From positions 1 through 61,246 of IMG/VR virus record IMGVR_UViG_3300021403_000010: a stretch of DNA of 61,246 bases, one strand, 5' to 3'. This stretch comes from a virus. The position numbers were made by a program, and so were the translations under genes. This document shows, piece after piece, positions 1 to 7,647 of this stretch (position 1 is the stretch's first letter; the number at the start of each line of letters is the position of its first letter). The notes below the pieces were generated by a model that saw only the letters and a list, made by a program, of their open reading frames with translations, searched no databases and was not told where the DNA came from.

Positions 1-340
1 CCTGGAGGTATGCGCCCCGGAGGTACGCGCCCTGGAGGTATGCGTCCTGGAGGTATGCGCCCTGGAGGTATGCGCCCCGGAGGTCCGCGCCCTGGAGGCA
101 TGCGTCCTGGAGGCATGCGCTCCGGAGGTCCGCGCCCCGGAGGTTCGCGCCCCGGAGGTACGCGTCCCGGAGGTCCGCGCCCCGGAGGTACGCGCCCCGG
201 AAGTACGCGTCCTGGAGGTCCGCGCCCTGGAGGTTCGCGCCCGCCCTTACAGCCTCAGTTAAAGCACTCAAGACTTCCGTTGCCGTCGCGCTCGTGTAGA
301 GTACGGCTTTTGTGTGGCGATGTAGAATTTCAAAACTCAT
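1..340 (-). CDS. Pentapeptide-repeat protein, N-terminal part (continues at window end)
   Basis: The reverse strand opens with ATG at 340 behind GGAAGGACAAGAGAGCAA and encodes a 30-residue lead (MSFEILHRHTKAVLYTSATA...), then tandem A(N/D/Y)LxG pentapeptides such as GANLQGADLQDAYFRGAYLR down to base 1. The array resumes at the other end of the window (60881-61246). Pentapeptide proteins fold as a right-handed quadrilateral beta-helix; some mimic DNA, but nothing here identifies a target. The 15-bp repeats are nearly identical, so the true copy number may be collapsed or expanded by assembly. The start overlaps the stop of the preceding small frame as ATGA. Confidence 0.85.
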   Translation of the reverse strand, partial: MSFEILHRHTKAVLYTSATATEVLSALTEAVRAGANLQGADLQDAYFRGAYLRGADLRDAYLRGANLRGADLRSACLQDACLQGADLRGAYLQGAYLQDAYLQGAYLRGAYLQ

Positions 341-525
341 TTGCTCTCTTGTCCTTCCCTTTGTTGTTTGCTCGTCAGACGTTTTGGGTTGTGCTGCCAG
401 CAAACCCACCTGACATTACCGTCCGGCTCAGTCAGTCGGACGGTCGCGTGGTTCTGAGCATGACTTAACTCCCGTATGCAAGGTAATGGGCAGGTTTTCG
501 CCCGTCTGTTACGTTTCGGATGCAA
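337..525 (-). CDS. Possible small Cys/His-containing protein
   Basis: An open frame of up to 62 codons ends in TGA overlapping the ATG of the pentapeptide gene (ATGA), an arrangement common in this genome. It contains a CPLPC pair and a later CWQH, so zinc binding is conceivable. The longest form starts at TTG 525 without a clear ribosome site and overlaps the upstream gene by about 60 bases, so the true start is probably further in. No family is recognised. Confidence 0.35.
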   Translation of the reverse strand: MHPKRNRRAKTCPLPCIRELSHAQNHATVRLTEPDGNVRWVCWQHNPKRLTSKQQREGQESK

Positions 526-656
526 GCGTCTAACTCGGTGCGATTGGCCTTGATAAACTCTTGCTTGGTCTGACGACTGGACCGAAACCAGTTATACAGA
601 CCTTCGTCGTTATCGATCCACTGAGACCGATCCGTGTCGTTAAGTGTGTCGCGCAT
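465..656 (-). CDS. Small conserved-looking phage protein
   Basis: A 63-residue protein with ATG at 656 behind GAAGGGGATTACAACCA. It has an acidic-aromatic core (WIDNDEGLYNWFRSSRQTKQ) followed by EFIKANRTELDACI. This resembles short phage proteins of unknown role that carry a similar W..NDEGLYNW motif, by memory of the pattern rather than a search. It belongs to the leftward cluster of small genes at 0.3-1.4 kb. Confidence 0.65.
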   Translation of the reverse strand: MRDTLNDTDRSQWIDNDEGLYNWFRSSRQTKQEFIKANRTELDACIRNVTDGRKPAHYLAYGS

Positions 657-715
657 TGGTTGTAATCCCCTTCGCCGGCATGCCGATCATGTAACCGGCA
701 TACCTACGCTGTGGA

Positions 716-1054
716 CTAGCCAATCTGTTGATGCAGGCTTCCGTGCTTGTCATGCCAATCTTCAACCCGGTCGAAATGTGCGTTTACCGCTGCAATGAAC
801 CGGTCGGGATCTTCTTTCCACTTGCGAGTGTCGCGAATCCAGTTTTCGAACGCATCGCGCCAATCGCCGATTACCTCGGCGTGCGTCTTCCCGTCCGCTC
901 CGTCTTCGGCTGCGTCATAGCAACGTTCGGCCCGGTCGGATTTATTGATAAAGTCGCAGTCGCGGTCGGACGTGAGCGCTTCGACGCATTCGGAGCGGAT
1001 GAACCAATCGACAAACCGCTTGATTCGTTTCTCGGATGATTTAGAGATCGGCAT
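716..1054 (-). CDS. Small hypothetical protein
   Basis: A 112-residue, charged, Trp-rich protein starting at ATG 1054 behind an AAAGGAGA ribosome site. The C-terminal half (DWRDAFENWIRDTRKWKEDP, then a helical tail) reads as mostly alpha-helical. There is no signal peptide, membrane segment or catalytic motif. It lies between two other small leftward genes and is probably an early accessory protein; function unknown. Confidence 0.65.
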   Translation of the reverse strand: MPISKSSEKRIKRFVDWFIRSECVEALTSDRDCDFINKSDRAERCYDAAEDGADGKTHAEVIGDWRDAFENWIRDTRKWKEDPDRFIAAVNAHFDRVEDWHDKHGSLHQQIG

Positions 1055-1102
1055 GTTGTGTTTTCTCCTTTGTTTTCAAGTGCGTGAGATAGGACGCGCG
1101 TG

Positions 1103-1396
1103 CTACGCGGTAACCGGCCTCTTGGTGTGCTGACGGATGGCCTTATCGACGGAAGCCTTCGTAACGGTGTACTTCGTCTCGAATCGTCCGGTTCGGTTGC
1201 CGCGATCGTCGCAGAACTCGGAATCGTAGATTTGACTGAGTTTGCCATCGATACACCGCCAGACCTTGGGCCACTCATCCGCGATCTCTTGAGGAGTCAT
1301 ACCAGCCTTGAGGCAACGAAGCGCGGAATCGCGGTTCAGGCCCGCGTTTGAGTGGAGCGGTTGATAGTGAAGCTTGGTTAACTGTTGTGCGGTCAT
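1103..1396 (-). CDS. Small hypothetical protein, possible helix-turn-helix
   Basis: A protein of about 97 residues. ATG at 1396 is preferred over GTG 1408 because AAAGGAG lies 11 bases before the ATG but runs directly into the GTG. A central segment (LKAGMTPQEIADEWPKVWRC) looks like a short helix-turn-helix, followed by a basic tail. It is the first gene of the leftward cluster, behind the promoter at 1455-1483. Confidence 0.6.
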   Translation of the reverse strand: MTAQQLTKLHYQPLHSNAGLNRDSALRCLKAGMTPQEIADEWPKVWRCIDGKLSQIYDSEFCDDRGNRTGRFETKYTVTKASVDKAIRQHTKRPVTA

Positions 1397-1454
1397 TGGT
1401 TGATTCACTCCTTTACCAGCCTTACCGGCCGGCTGTGTCCCTTACCTGGTATGA

Positions 1455-1483
1455 ATGATAAACTTTCACTAGTTAAACTTCAA
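1455..1483 (-). promoter_or_regulatory. Leftward promoter with operator-like overlap
   Basis: On the reverse strand TTGAAG (1478-1483) and TATCAT (1455-1460) are separated by 17 bases. The spacer contains TTTAACTAGTGAAAGTT, related to the repeated AGTTTAACCTAGAAA operator-like sequence at 39.07, 49.47 and 56.77 kb. It would drive the leftward genes from 1396 down. Confidence 0.5.
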
Positions 1484-1562
1484 GACCTAGACCGCACTTT
1501 GAACCTACCAGTACCCAAGCCACTTTTCCGGCCCAAATTACAGCTACTACACTAGTCTTGAC

Positions 1563-1568
1563 TAAACT
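1563..1568 (+). promoter_or_regulatory. -10 element 6 nt before the zinc-ribbon ATG
   Basis: TAAACT is followed by AGAGAC and the ATG at 1575, with no Shine-Dalgarno. This is the recurrent TANNNT-N6-ATG layout of this genome and predicts a leaderless transcript. No good -35 is visible. Confidence 0.45.
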
Positions 1569-1574
1569 AGAGAC

Positions 1575-1754
1575 ATGCCAAGGCACGAAAGACCGGATTC
1601 TTGGAAGTGTAAGTGTGGAAAGTGGCGTTTACACACGACAGTGTCGTGTAAAGAGTGCGGGGAAACAAGACACAAGAAACGGACGATAGCCGGCTTGCGG
1701 TCGCTCAAAGCGTCGATGCAGGTCGCGCGCGCGTTGCGCAAACTACGTGACTAG
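1575..1754 (+). CDS. 59-residue zinc-ribbon protein
   Basis: ATG 1575 opens a 59-codon frame ending in TAG. It encodes a CKCGKW ... CKECGE pair of Cys motifs (residues 12-14 and 25-28), then a strongly basic tail rich in Arg, Lys and Ala. That is the look of a small nucleic-acid-binding zinc ribbon. The start follows TAAACT by 6 bases. It stands alone, divergent from the leftward cluster and just before the hairpin region. Confidence 0.65.
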   Translation: MPRHERPDSWKCKCGKWRLHTTVSCKECGETRHKKRTIAGLRSLKASMQVARALRKLRD

Positions 1755-1761
1755 ACGCTAC

Positions 1762-1791
1762 GGATCAAATACCCTAACGGGTATTTGATCC
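1762..1791. repeat. Perfect 13-bp inverted repeat
   Basis: GGATCAAATACCC and its exact complement flank a TAAC loop. It lies just past the zinc-ribbon gene, so it could end that transcript, although no T-run follows. A second palindrome (CTCCGC-TGC-GCGGAG, 1791-1805) abuts it. Confidence 0.7.
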
Positions 1792-1917
1792 TCCGCTGCG
1801 CGGAGTCTCAACCGCAACCATCCAACTTGGAAGGATTGCTCCCCAAATGCTCAATGCTTCGATTGCTAACACACGTTAGCGTCACACTCACACGTAACAC
1901 TATTACTAGCTCGCTAC

Positions 1918-1942
1918 GGTGAGACGGCTACGCCGTCTCACC
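1918..1942. repeat. Perfect 11-bp inverted repeat
   Basis: GGTGAGACGGC-TAC-GCCGTCTCACC forms a stem with a 3-base loop. No gene is adjacent on either strand. Confidence 0.65.
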
Positions 1943-2220
1943 TTCGCTCGCTGCGCGATCGAGTGGAGCGTTTAAGCCCCCAAAGCCATTGTTGAAGGGG
2001 TTAGGGGAGGCCGACGGGGGCGCGCGCCGGACGTATGTACATGAAAATAAAACAAAAATAGTTTAAAGGTTAAAACCTAGAACGAATCATCCAACTTAGA
2101 ACAGAACACACAATTGTCTGTATGTTGTTGGCTCCCCACACTTGACACAGTGTGGTACGCTCTAGACGAGCGAGCGCAGCTAGGCGAGGGCGCGGGCCGG
2201 ACGAGGCCACGGCCAGAGCG

Positions 2221-2251
2221 AGGACAAATGGCCCGGAGGGCCATTTGTCCT
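2221..2251. repeat. Perfect 14-bp inverted repeat
   Basis: AGGACAAATGGCCC and its exact complement surround a GGA loop. It is the longest perfect stem in the gene-free region and has no poly-T tail. Confidence 0.7.
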
Positions 2252-2557
2252 ATGCGACCCATACTGTTACAGGTATACGGGGGTTGAGGTTTGGAGCGGG
2301 AGCGGACCGGTTAGGACCGACCATTGATTTGACGCCGAAGGCGGCCAATCACGGGAGGGAGTCTACCGGTCCGCGCGGTGCCCGAAAACCGTCCTTTTTT
2401 CAGGCGTTTAGAGGCTGTTTTGTAACGACTTTTGTAACAACTTTTCGCCTGGTTTTCACCCCACACTGACCCTGGTTTTGGCCTTCCCCGCACCCCGGCC
2501 TCCACCCCCGGCTGGTTTGCCCCGCACCACCTCCACCCCGGCCTGTTGACCATGCGC

Positions 2558-2563
2558 TAAACT
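2558..2563 (+). promoter_or_regulatory. -10 element 6 nt before the spike gene ATG
   Basis: TAAACT then GTTCGC then ATG 2570, with no Shine-Dalgarno in front of the start. It matches the leaderless layout seen at many operon heads here. A TTGACC nearby (about 2555) is too close to serve as its -35. Confidence 0.45.
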
Positions 2564-2569
2564 GTTCGC

Positions 2570-4603
2570 ATGACCTCTCGACTGCTTGTCCTTGCCGCTG
2601 CCCTTGCCGCCGCTTGTTCGCCCGCACTGGCCAATGCCCGCGCCTCGTCCTGGTGCGAAGTGGGCGCGAAAGTGGTGGTAACCGGTGGCGTTAACGCCTC
2701 CAGCCCCAAAGTCCAAGCCTCCTACCCCACGTGCTCCGTGACCGTGTACCTCGCTGGCACCGTGACCAAAGCGACTCTTTACTCTGACAACCTCGCCTCC
2801 CCGACCTCGCTCGCCAACCCTTTCAACGCCTCTAACCTTGGCTACTGGTTCTTCTACGCCGCCAATGGCCGCTACGACGTACAAATCAGCGGTGGTGGCC
2901 TAGCCACACCGTTCACTTTTGGTGACATTACCCTGCTCGACGGCTACTCCGTGACTGACTACGGCGTGGTCTGCGACGGCAACCCATCGACCACGGCGGG
3001 TACCGACAACACGACCACGTTCCAGAACGCAATCAACAACCTGCAAGTAGGCCAAACCCTGGCAATCCCCGGCGGCTACTGTAACGTCAAAGGCCAACTC
3101 TCGTTCAACGGTCTGACCGGCATAACCGTCAAAGGCTCTGACTCCTTGAACAGCGTGATCCAGTACGTAGGCACGTCCAACACGACCAAGTCCGTCTTCA
3201 GCCTGCTTGGAGCTAAGTACGTCACAGTCAAGGACCTCCACATCTCTACCGAACAAGTGTCCGCGACCCCGCCCAAGACAATCGTGACCCTGGGTCGCAT
3301 TTCGAGCGCTGCCTACGGCAACCATTTGTTTAAACGAGTGTCAATCACTGGCTACGCGACCGCCGCCGCTGTTTACTCCATTGCCTCCGAAGAGTGCTCC
3401 TGGGAAGACGTGTACGTGAACCTCAACGGCGGCGGTGCCCGCTTTGCCGTCTACACCAGCCAAGCCGACGACTTGAGCGTCGGTACCTACACCAGTGCAT
3501 CCAACCTATCCCAGTGGTGGCGCGCGCTCCACTTGCTGAGCCTCAACGGAGCGGCCAACTCCGCCGGCTTCTACATTGACGCCAAGGGTGGCTCGGGTGA
3601 CATTTGGATCACCGACTCCTACCTCGGACTAACGTCCGGCGAAGGCACCGGGATCTCAGTCACCAACCACACCGCTTCAAACGGCCTCGGCCCGTTCGGC
3701 TTCCGGTCTATCCGCATGGAAGGCGCAAACTACGGCTTTTTCATGGACGGTGACAACACTACCGCCAACCTGCGCGGCTTGGTGATCGAAAACTGCACGG
3801 TGGACAACCCAGGCGTGTCGTTTATGGATACGACCACCAGTGGCAACCTTATTAGTGCACGCATCGTGAACAACCGGTCCTCGACCGAACCTGTAATGCA
3901 CTTCTTCGGCAACGTCACCGGGTCCTACCTGAACGACGCCACGATTTCGTACGTGTTTGAGTCCGGCTCTACCGTGCTCGATACCACGGTCATCAATAAC
4001 TCTTCCGTGGTCAGCCCAGTCTTCTCCGGCACTACCACCAATGTGATCTACTTGTCTCCCGGCAACGCGAGCTTTATGCCCTCGCTGATTCTGGCCCCGA
4101 ACACTGCCTCTACCGGCAATGTGCTCGAAGTCGGCGGCAACGCCCGAATCTACGACACAACCGGCACCAGCACCCTGACCGTACAAATCGGCGGTTCTCA
4201 GTCCGGTAAAGCTTTCCAGATCATGCGTAACGACGGGACGACGTTTGTTGACGTTTTTGACGGGGATAACAATGGTAACTTTCACATGCTGGGGACCGCG
4301 CCGAACTTTCTGCTTCAGCCCGGCAATGGCTCCACGGGAGCCAAAGTTACCGCCGACTCCAACTACGCCTACTATGAAGGCTTGGGCCTCCCTGTCAGAA
4401 TTCTCACTAATGTCGGCGGCTCCGGTGGTGTCTTTGAGTTCATGGACAACGGCCATATGTTGATTAACGTAGCTCCCGTTGGGGACGTGAGCGGGGTGTT
4501 TCTGAATGTCGGTGGGGACATAATTGTGACTGGTCTCGCTACTGGGAGCGTGCACAAAGCCTGCGTCAGCGCAGTCGGTAAACTGGTCAGCGGAGGGTGC
4601 TAG
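2570..4603 (+). CDS. Secreted-type tailspike, right-handed beta-helix (pectate-lyase-like fold)
   Basis: A 677-residue protein. Residues 1-22 (MTSRLLVLAAALAAACSPAL...) form a Sec-type signal peptide, unusual for a virion protein. Next comes a small beta-domain ending YWFFYAANGRYDVQISGGG, then a DGYSVTDYGVVCDG segment typical of the start of a pectate-lyase-like beta-helix. Long runs of Asn/Thr/Ser-rich rungs follow, with a distinct C-terminal fibre domain. The likely role is binding or degrading host surface polysaccharide. ATG 2570 is chosen because TAAACT lies 6 bases upstream. A host-derived surface protein is the alternative. Confidence 0.75.
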   Translation: MTSRLLVLAAALAAACSPALANARASSWCEVGAKVVVTGGVNASSPKVQASYPTCSVTVYLAGTVTKATLYSDNLASPTSLANPFNASNLGYWFFYAANGRYDVQISGGGLATPFTFGDITLLDGYSVTDYGVVCDGNPSTTAGTDNTTTFQNAINNLQVGQTLAIPGGYCNVKGQLSFNGLTGITVKGSDSLNSVIQYVGTSNTTKSVFSLLGAKYVTVKDLHISTEQVSATPPKTIVTLGRISSAAYGNHLFKRVSITGYATAAAVYSIASEECSWEDVYVNLNGGGARFAVYTSQADDLSVGTYTSASNLSQWWRALHLLSLNGAANSAGFYIDAKGGSGDIWITDSYLGLTSGEGTGISVTNHTASNGLGPFGFRSIRMEGANYGFFMDGDNTTANLRGLVIENCTVDNPGVSFMDTTTSGNLISARIVNNRSSTEPVMHFFGNVTGSYLNDATISYVFESGSTVLDTTVINNSSVVSPVFSGTTTNVIYLSPGNASFMPSLILAPNTASTGNVLEVGGNARIYDTTGTSTLTVQIGGSQSGKAFQIMRNDGTTFVDVFDGDNNGNFHMLGTAPNFLLQPGNGSTGAKVTADSNYAYYEGLGLPVRILTNVGGSGGVFEFMDNGHMLINVAPVGDVSGVFLNVGGDIIVTGLATGSVHKACVSAVGKLVSGGC

Positions 4604-4953
4604 TGAGAAAACCACTCTTAACCTTATTAGTGCTGGCGCTGCCCGCGCTCGCGGTGGACCCTAATCTCGCCGAGTACCGTCGCGTGGCCCGGCAAAACCG
4701 TGAGTACCAGAAGCTCAAGGCCAAGACTGACGAGTACTTGTATCGCTGGCAGCTTGAGTGTCAGGCAGTCGGGAAGCGCCTGGGCCGGGACCAGGAAGGC
4801 AAAATGTCCTGTGTGGCTCCGCCACCGGCCCCAGCAAGCACTCCCGCGTACGCTCCCGCGACCGACCCTGCAAAGCCGACTCCAACCGCTCCTAACGGCG
4901 ACCCGCGCCTGCACCCCAACGGTCTACACCCAGACCCGCCAAAACAACAGTAG
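4603..4953 (+). CDS. Small exported protein with Pro-rich tail
   Basis: GTG 4603 overlaps the stop of the spike gene (TAGTG) and follows GGAGGG by five bases. A GTG at 4597 is in frame but sits on the ribosome site. Residues 1-18 (VRKPLLTLLVLALPALA) form a signal peptide or membrane anchor. A helical charged segment with two Cys (LECQAVGKRLG...SCV) and a Pro/Ala/Thr-rich tail follow. The shape recalls spanin subunits, but there is no lipobox; function unknown. Confidence 0.65.
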   Translation: MRKPLLTLLVLALPALAVDPNLAEYRRVARQNREYQKLKAKTDEYLYRWQLECQAVGKRLGRDQEGKMSCVAPPPAPASTPAYAPATDPAKPTPTAPNGDPRLHPNGLHPDPPKQQ

Positions 4954-4958
4954 CCAGG

Positions 4959-5882
4959 TCAGGGCCAAATCGTAACAATTGCGTCGTTGAGTGTGCATGT
5001 GTCTGTGTTCGCTCCGTTTTGCATTTCGAAGTTAACAAACAATGTGGTTGTGTGAGTATTGAGGGAAGTCGTACCCTGGTTTTGGTTCATCGTGCTCGCC
5101 GTTCCGTTCCAAAACGCACCGTAGCTTTGAGAACTTACCGAGTTCCGGTTGGACAGTGTCGCAAATGCCTCGACAGCTCGGGTCGGAGTTAGAGCAGTCG
5201 TAATCACCATTCCGGTTCCAGTGTTTGTCGAGGCGCTGTTGGACCAGTGAATAAAAGCGGTGCAGGTAACCCCAGCCGATACCAGGAAATGCCCCTCGGC
5301 TTTAAGAGTGGAGTTGGCCGTGAGTGTGTCGATTGGAACGGTACACCCAAAGAGCAAGTCCACGGTAGTGTCAGCTCCGGTCGAGACAGCGGTCGTCTGT
5401 CTGCACAGTATGTACCCCGACGCGAGGTTGGTCACCGCGCCGATTGCCGTCGTGGCCGCCGTGCCTCCCTGGTTGACCGGCAGCGCGGAAGCCAAGTGCG
5501 TTGCTGTAACCTGGTTGCTGGTGTTGATGTCCGTCCCGGTCTTTGCAATCGAAGTGTCTACGTAGGAGCTTGTGAGCGTGGTGCAGGTAGGCACGCCCGC
5601 TGTCGATATTGCTGTTACGGCTTGGTTGGTGCAAGTCCCCCCAGTAATTGCGGAGCCACTCGTTGCGAGCGCTGTCCACACCAGCGTACCCGACGGACAA
5701 ACGTACGGCACACCGGTCGCGAGGTTGAAATACGCAATGGTTGGCACGAGGCAAGCTCCCCCGGCCCCACCAGGCGGCAACCCCGGCAACCACAACTCCA
5801 CCCCGCGAATTTCCTGAGCTGGCACAGCCGGAGCCAGCCACAGCAGTGCCGCGAACAACAACACAAGTCTTCGAAAGTTCAT
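4959..5882 (-). CDS. Secreted-type fibre protein on the reverse strand
   Basis: A 307-residue protein with ATG at 5882 behind TACGAT-N6, the leaderless layout. Residues 1-22 (MNFRRLVLLFAALLWLAPAV) form a clear signal peptide. A low-complexity Thr/Ala/Ser/Gly section contains LPVNQGGTAATT, a motif common in phage tail-fibre shafts. A beta-rich C-terminus with paired Cys follows. It is transcribed against its neighbours, so it may be an accessory or alternative receptor-binding protein. A frame extends upstream of 5882 but lacks start signals. Confidence 0.7.
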   Translation of the reverse strand: MNFRRLVLLFAALLWLAPAVPAQEIRGVELWLPGLPPGGAGGACLVPTIAYFNLATGVPYVCPSGTLVWTALATSGSAITGGTCTNQAVTAISTAGVPTCTTLTSSYVDTSIAKTGTDINTSNQVTATHLASALPVNQGGTAATTAIGAVTNLASGYILCRQTTAVSTGADTTVDLLFGCTVPIDTLTANSTLKAEGHFLVSAGVTCTAFIHWSNSASTNTGTGMVITTALTPTRAVEAFATLSNRNSVSSQSYGAFWNGTASTMNQNQGTTSLNTHTTTLFVNFEMQNGANTDTCTLNDAIVTIWP

Positions 5883-6015
5883 GCTGCTATCGTACCTTAC
5901 AAGACACATAGCAAACCGCCGCGAGTGCCAGCGCGGCCACAACCACCTGCACCAACAGCCTCAAGTAACCCTTGTGCATACCCGCAATTATAGGTTAAAC
6001 TTCCTGTGTACTGCA
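5883..6015. promoter_or_regulatory. Divergent promoter region between fibre and packaging genes
   Basis: On the reverse strand TACGAT (5889-5894) lies 6 bases before ATG 5882. On the forward strand TATAGGTTAAACTTCC (about 5990-6004) contains both a TAAACT hexamer and the operator-like GGTTAAACT, 13 bases before ATG 6016. A TTGTGC at about 5972 could be its -35. Confidence 0.4.
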
Positions 6016-6804
6016 ATGTCCGTCAAACGTCCCAAGCTCATGATCGAGCGCCAATCCGGCAAGCCCCACACCACCACCGAACGTGGCCTTGTCCCCACGT
6101 CAACCTACGCAAAGCTCGACTTTGAGTACAACGCTTACCTGGACTCGCTCGAACTTCGCCAGTCCACACCGCGCGGCGAAGCAGCCAGACACGCGCTCGC
6201 GCTCTCGGGCGACCACAGGTTCAACCGGGTGCTCGAAGACCTGGGCAAACCCTCGTCTGACAAGATGTGCCTGGCCGCAATCGCAAAGATCAACAACATC
6301 ACGCTCAAACAGTTCAAGCAGTTCTGGAGTGAAGCCCAGACCGCGCGCACGCTGGTGCAAGCTCAAGAGGATGGTTTCGAAGTCATGCGCCGGCAGGGCC
6401 AGCAAGCGGTCGGCCAGTGGACCAACTGCGAACGCTGTGACGGCCTGGGCGAAATCCCTGTCCCCGACGATCTTGTGACAATGGCTGCTAACCGCAAAGA
6501 CCTGGGCATTCGTGAGTCCAAGAACAAAAAGGGCGAAGTCCGGCACGTGCGTCGCTGCCCGATTTGTGAGGGTGCTGGTCGAACACAGAAAGCGCCCGAC
6601 CCGGCAGCCGTCAGTAAGGTGCTCGAAGCCGCACAGGTAGTGGGCAAGAAGTCCGGCGGCGGGGTCAGTGTGAACATGAACTTTAGCGGCATGGACGCTC
6701 CGAGCGTGTTCGACAAGCTGCACAAGGTGAACTTTGCGGTTGACTTGGACACAACACAAGCTATCGAAGCGCCGGACGAGCCAGCGGAGCCTGAAGGTGC
6801 GTAA
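6016..6804 (+). CDS. Probable terminase small subunit / packaging protein with zinc motif
   Basis: A 262-residue protein. Residues 1-130 are helical. The middle carries two treble-clef-like pairs (CERCDGLGEI and CPICEGAG), resembling the DnaJ-type zinc module seen in some phage small terminases. The C-terminus is variable and acidic. The start is placed at ATG 6016 because upstream sequence in frame does not look coding and crosses the promoter. Position before the large terminase supports a DNA-recognition role in packaging. Not proven; a general DNA-binding protein is possible. Confidence 0.6.
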   Translation: MSVKRPKLMIERQSGKPHTTTERGLVPTSTYAKLDFEYNAYLDSLELRQSTPRGEAARHALALSGDHRFNRVLEDLGKPSSDKMCLAAIAKINNITLKQFKQFWSEAQTARTLVQAQEDGFEVMRRQGQQAVGQWTNCERCDGLGEIPVPDDLVTMAANRKDLGIRESKNKKGEVRHVRRCPICEGAGRTQKAPDPAAVSKVLEAAQVVGKKSGGGVSVNMNFSGMDAPSVFDKLHKVNFAVDLDTTQAIEAPDEPAEPEGA

Positions 6805-7030
6805 ATGGCTCCAAGTTCTCCGACCCTTCCGTACAATCGCTCAAGAACTCACCAAACTGCGCCAACTCTACGAAGCCGACCTTGCGTCCCGCACTCCACC
6901 GGTCTACCTTGTGACCGAGTCGCCAAACGTTCGCAACACCGAAGTCAGCTACCAGGGAGTGACCGAGGACCGCCCGCTCTGGAAGCGCTTGTGGAGCCCC
7001 GGCGATCCTGACGAACAAGAGGAAGAGTAA
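6797..7030 (+). CDS. Small hypothetical protein
   Basis: GTG 6797 overlaps the end of the preceding gene and follows GCGGAG by eight bases, giving 77 residues. There is a basic helical start (VRKWLQVLRPFRTIAQELTK) and an acidic Pro-rich tail ending DPDEQEEE. No family is recognised. Tight spacing places it in the packaging operon. Confidence 0.6.
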   Translation: MRKWLQVLRPFRTIAQELTKLRQLYEADLASRTPPVYLVTESPNVRNTEVSYQGVTEDRPLWKRLWSPGDPDEQEEE

Positions 7031-7035
7031 CTGTA

Positions 7036-7332
7036 GTGTTAAACACCATAGTAGGAATGTTCTTGTTGCTTCAGCCCGCCGCGCCGGCGACCGGTCCTTC
7101 ATTGCTTAACACGTGTGTGAAGTTCACCGAAACCGGCCCCGTGCCAGTGGACTGCCCAGGACCAACACGAATCCCGGTCAGCACGGTAAGCAAACAAGTC
7201 CTGATGCTGATGTGCACTGAAATCCCGCAGCCGGTCCTCCCGCGTCAGCATCGTTCCTGGAAACGCCTGGGCCACCGTGCGCCTGAGCCCAAGCGCCAAG
7301 TCTGCTTGATTACGTCCGGGACCGAGAAGTAG
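7036..7332 (+). CDS. Small protein with hydrophobic N-terminus
   Basis: GTG 7036 behind GAGGAAGAG gives 98 residues. The start MLNTIVGMFLLLQPAAPA looks like a short signal peptide or anchor. The remainder has four Cys and is rich in Pro and Val. Its stop TAG forms part of the TAGTCT hexamer that precedes the next gene. Function unknown. Confidence 0.5.
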   Translation: MLNTIVGMFLLLQPAAPATGPSLLNTCVKFTETGPVPVDCPGPTRIPVSTVSKQVLMLMCTEIPQPVLPRQHRSWKRLGHRAPEPKRQVCLITSGTEK

Positions 7333-7341
7333 TCTTGTGGT

Positions 7342-7647
7342 GTGGACGACCTGGAAGAGCATCTGCCGAAAGTCGCAATGATGGACTGGTCAAACTGCCG
7401 CCACGAACACGGCTTCTGGGAGTGTGGAGGCAATCGGGGAAGGTGCAGAATGTGCCTGTGGCTGCTCGCGACGGGGGGAGTGCGCAAGAACACCTCTTTG
7501 CTGGACCGGGCTCGACGGATCTACCTTGGAATGAACCGTGGCTTGTCAGTGGGACAGATCGCTCGCGAGAATCAGTGGTCCAAAGCAACCGTCTTTAGAG
7601 ACATGAAAGCAATCCAGACTGCCCTGTGTACAGCGACATCATCGTAG
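7342..7647 (+). CDS. Zinc-binding helix-turn-helix protein, possible packaging regulator
   Basis: A 101-residue protein. An N-terminal Cys/His cluster (CRHEHGFWECGGNRGRCRMC, residues 19-38) is followed by a helix-turn-helix (LSVGQIARENQWSKATVFRD). GTG 7342 lies 6 bases after TAGTCT, the leaderless layout. The gene directly precedes and overlaps the large terminase gene, and a small DNA-binding HTH protein there could be the true small terminase subunit. That alternative competes with the gene at 6016. Confidence 0.6.
   Translation: MDDLEEHLPKVAMMDWSNCRHEHGFWECGGNRGRCRMCLWLLATGGVRKNTSLLDRARRIYLGMNRGLSVGQIARENQWSKATVFRDMKAIQTALCTATSS

Larger units (their letters stand above)
1755..2569. other. 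Gene-free region rich in perfect hairpins
   Basis: About 815 bases without a convincing gene on either strand. It holds perfect inverted repeats at 1762-1791, 1791-1805, 1918-1942 and 2221-2251, and a smaller one at 1865-1880 (GCTAAC/GTTAGC). An operator-like sequence (GTTTAAAGGTTAAAACCTAG) lies near 2063-2082. Purine-rich and CG-rich runs fill the rest. A replication or packaging role or structured RNA is possible but not shown. Confidence 0.5.

Noticed and set aside
1-240. CRISPR-like array
   Set aside because: The 15-bp units are contiguous with no spacers and encode pentapeptides.
10-468. RPGG-repeat protein on the forward strand
   Set aside because: It is the complement of the pentapeptide array. 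The reverse strand gives the canonical A(D/N)LxG pattern, a good start and a known-type C-terminus.
2077-2469. Open frames on both strands in the hairpin region
   Set aside because: Low-complexity Arg/Gly/Pro products without start signals, running through the perfect hairpins.
3677-4615. Reverse-strand frame inside the spike gene
   Set aside because: It is a shadow of the beta-helix gene. The forward product has a signal peptide and a recognisable fold pattern.
5881-6015. N-terminal extension of the terminase-small candidate
   Set aside because: It crosses the divergent promoter region and does not read as protein; ATG 6016 is better supported.
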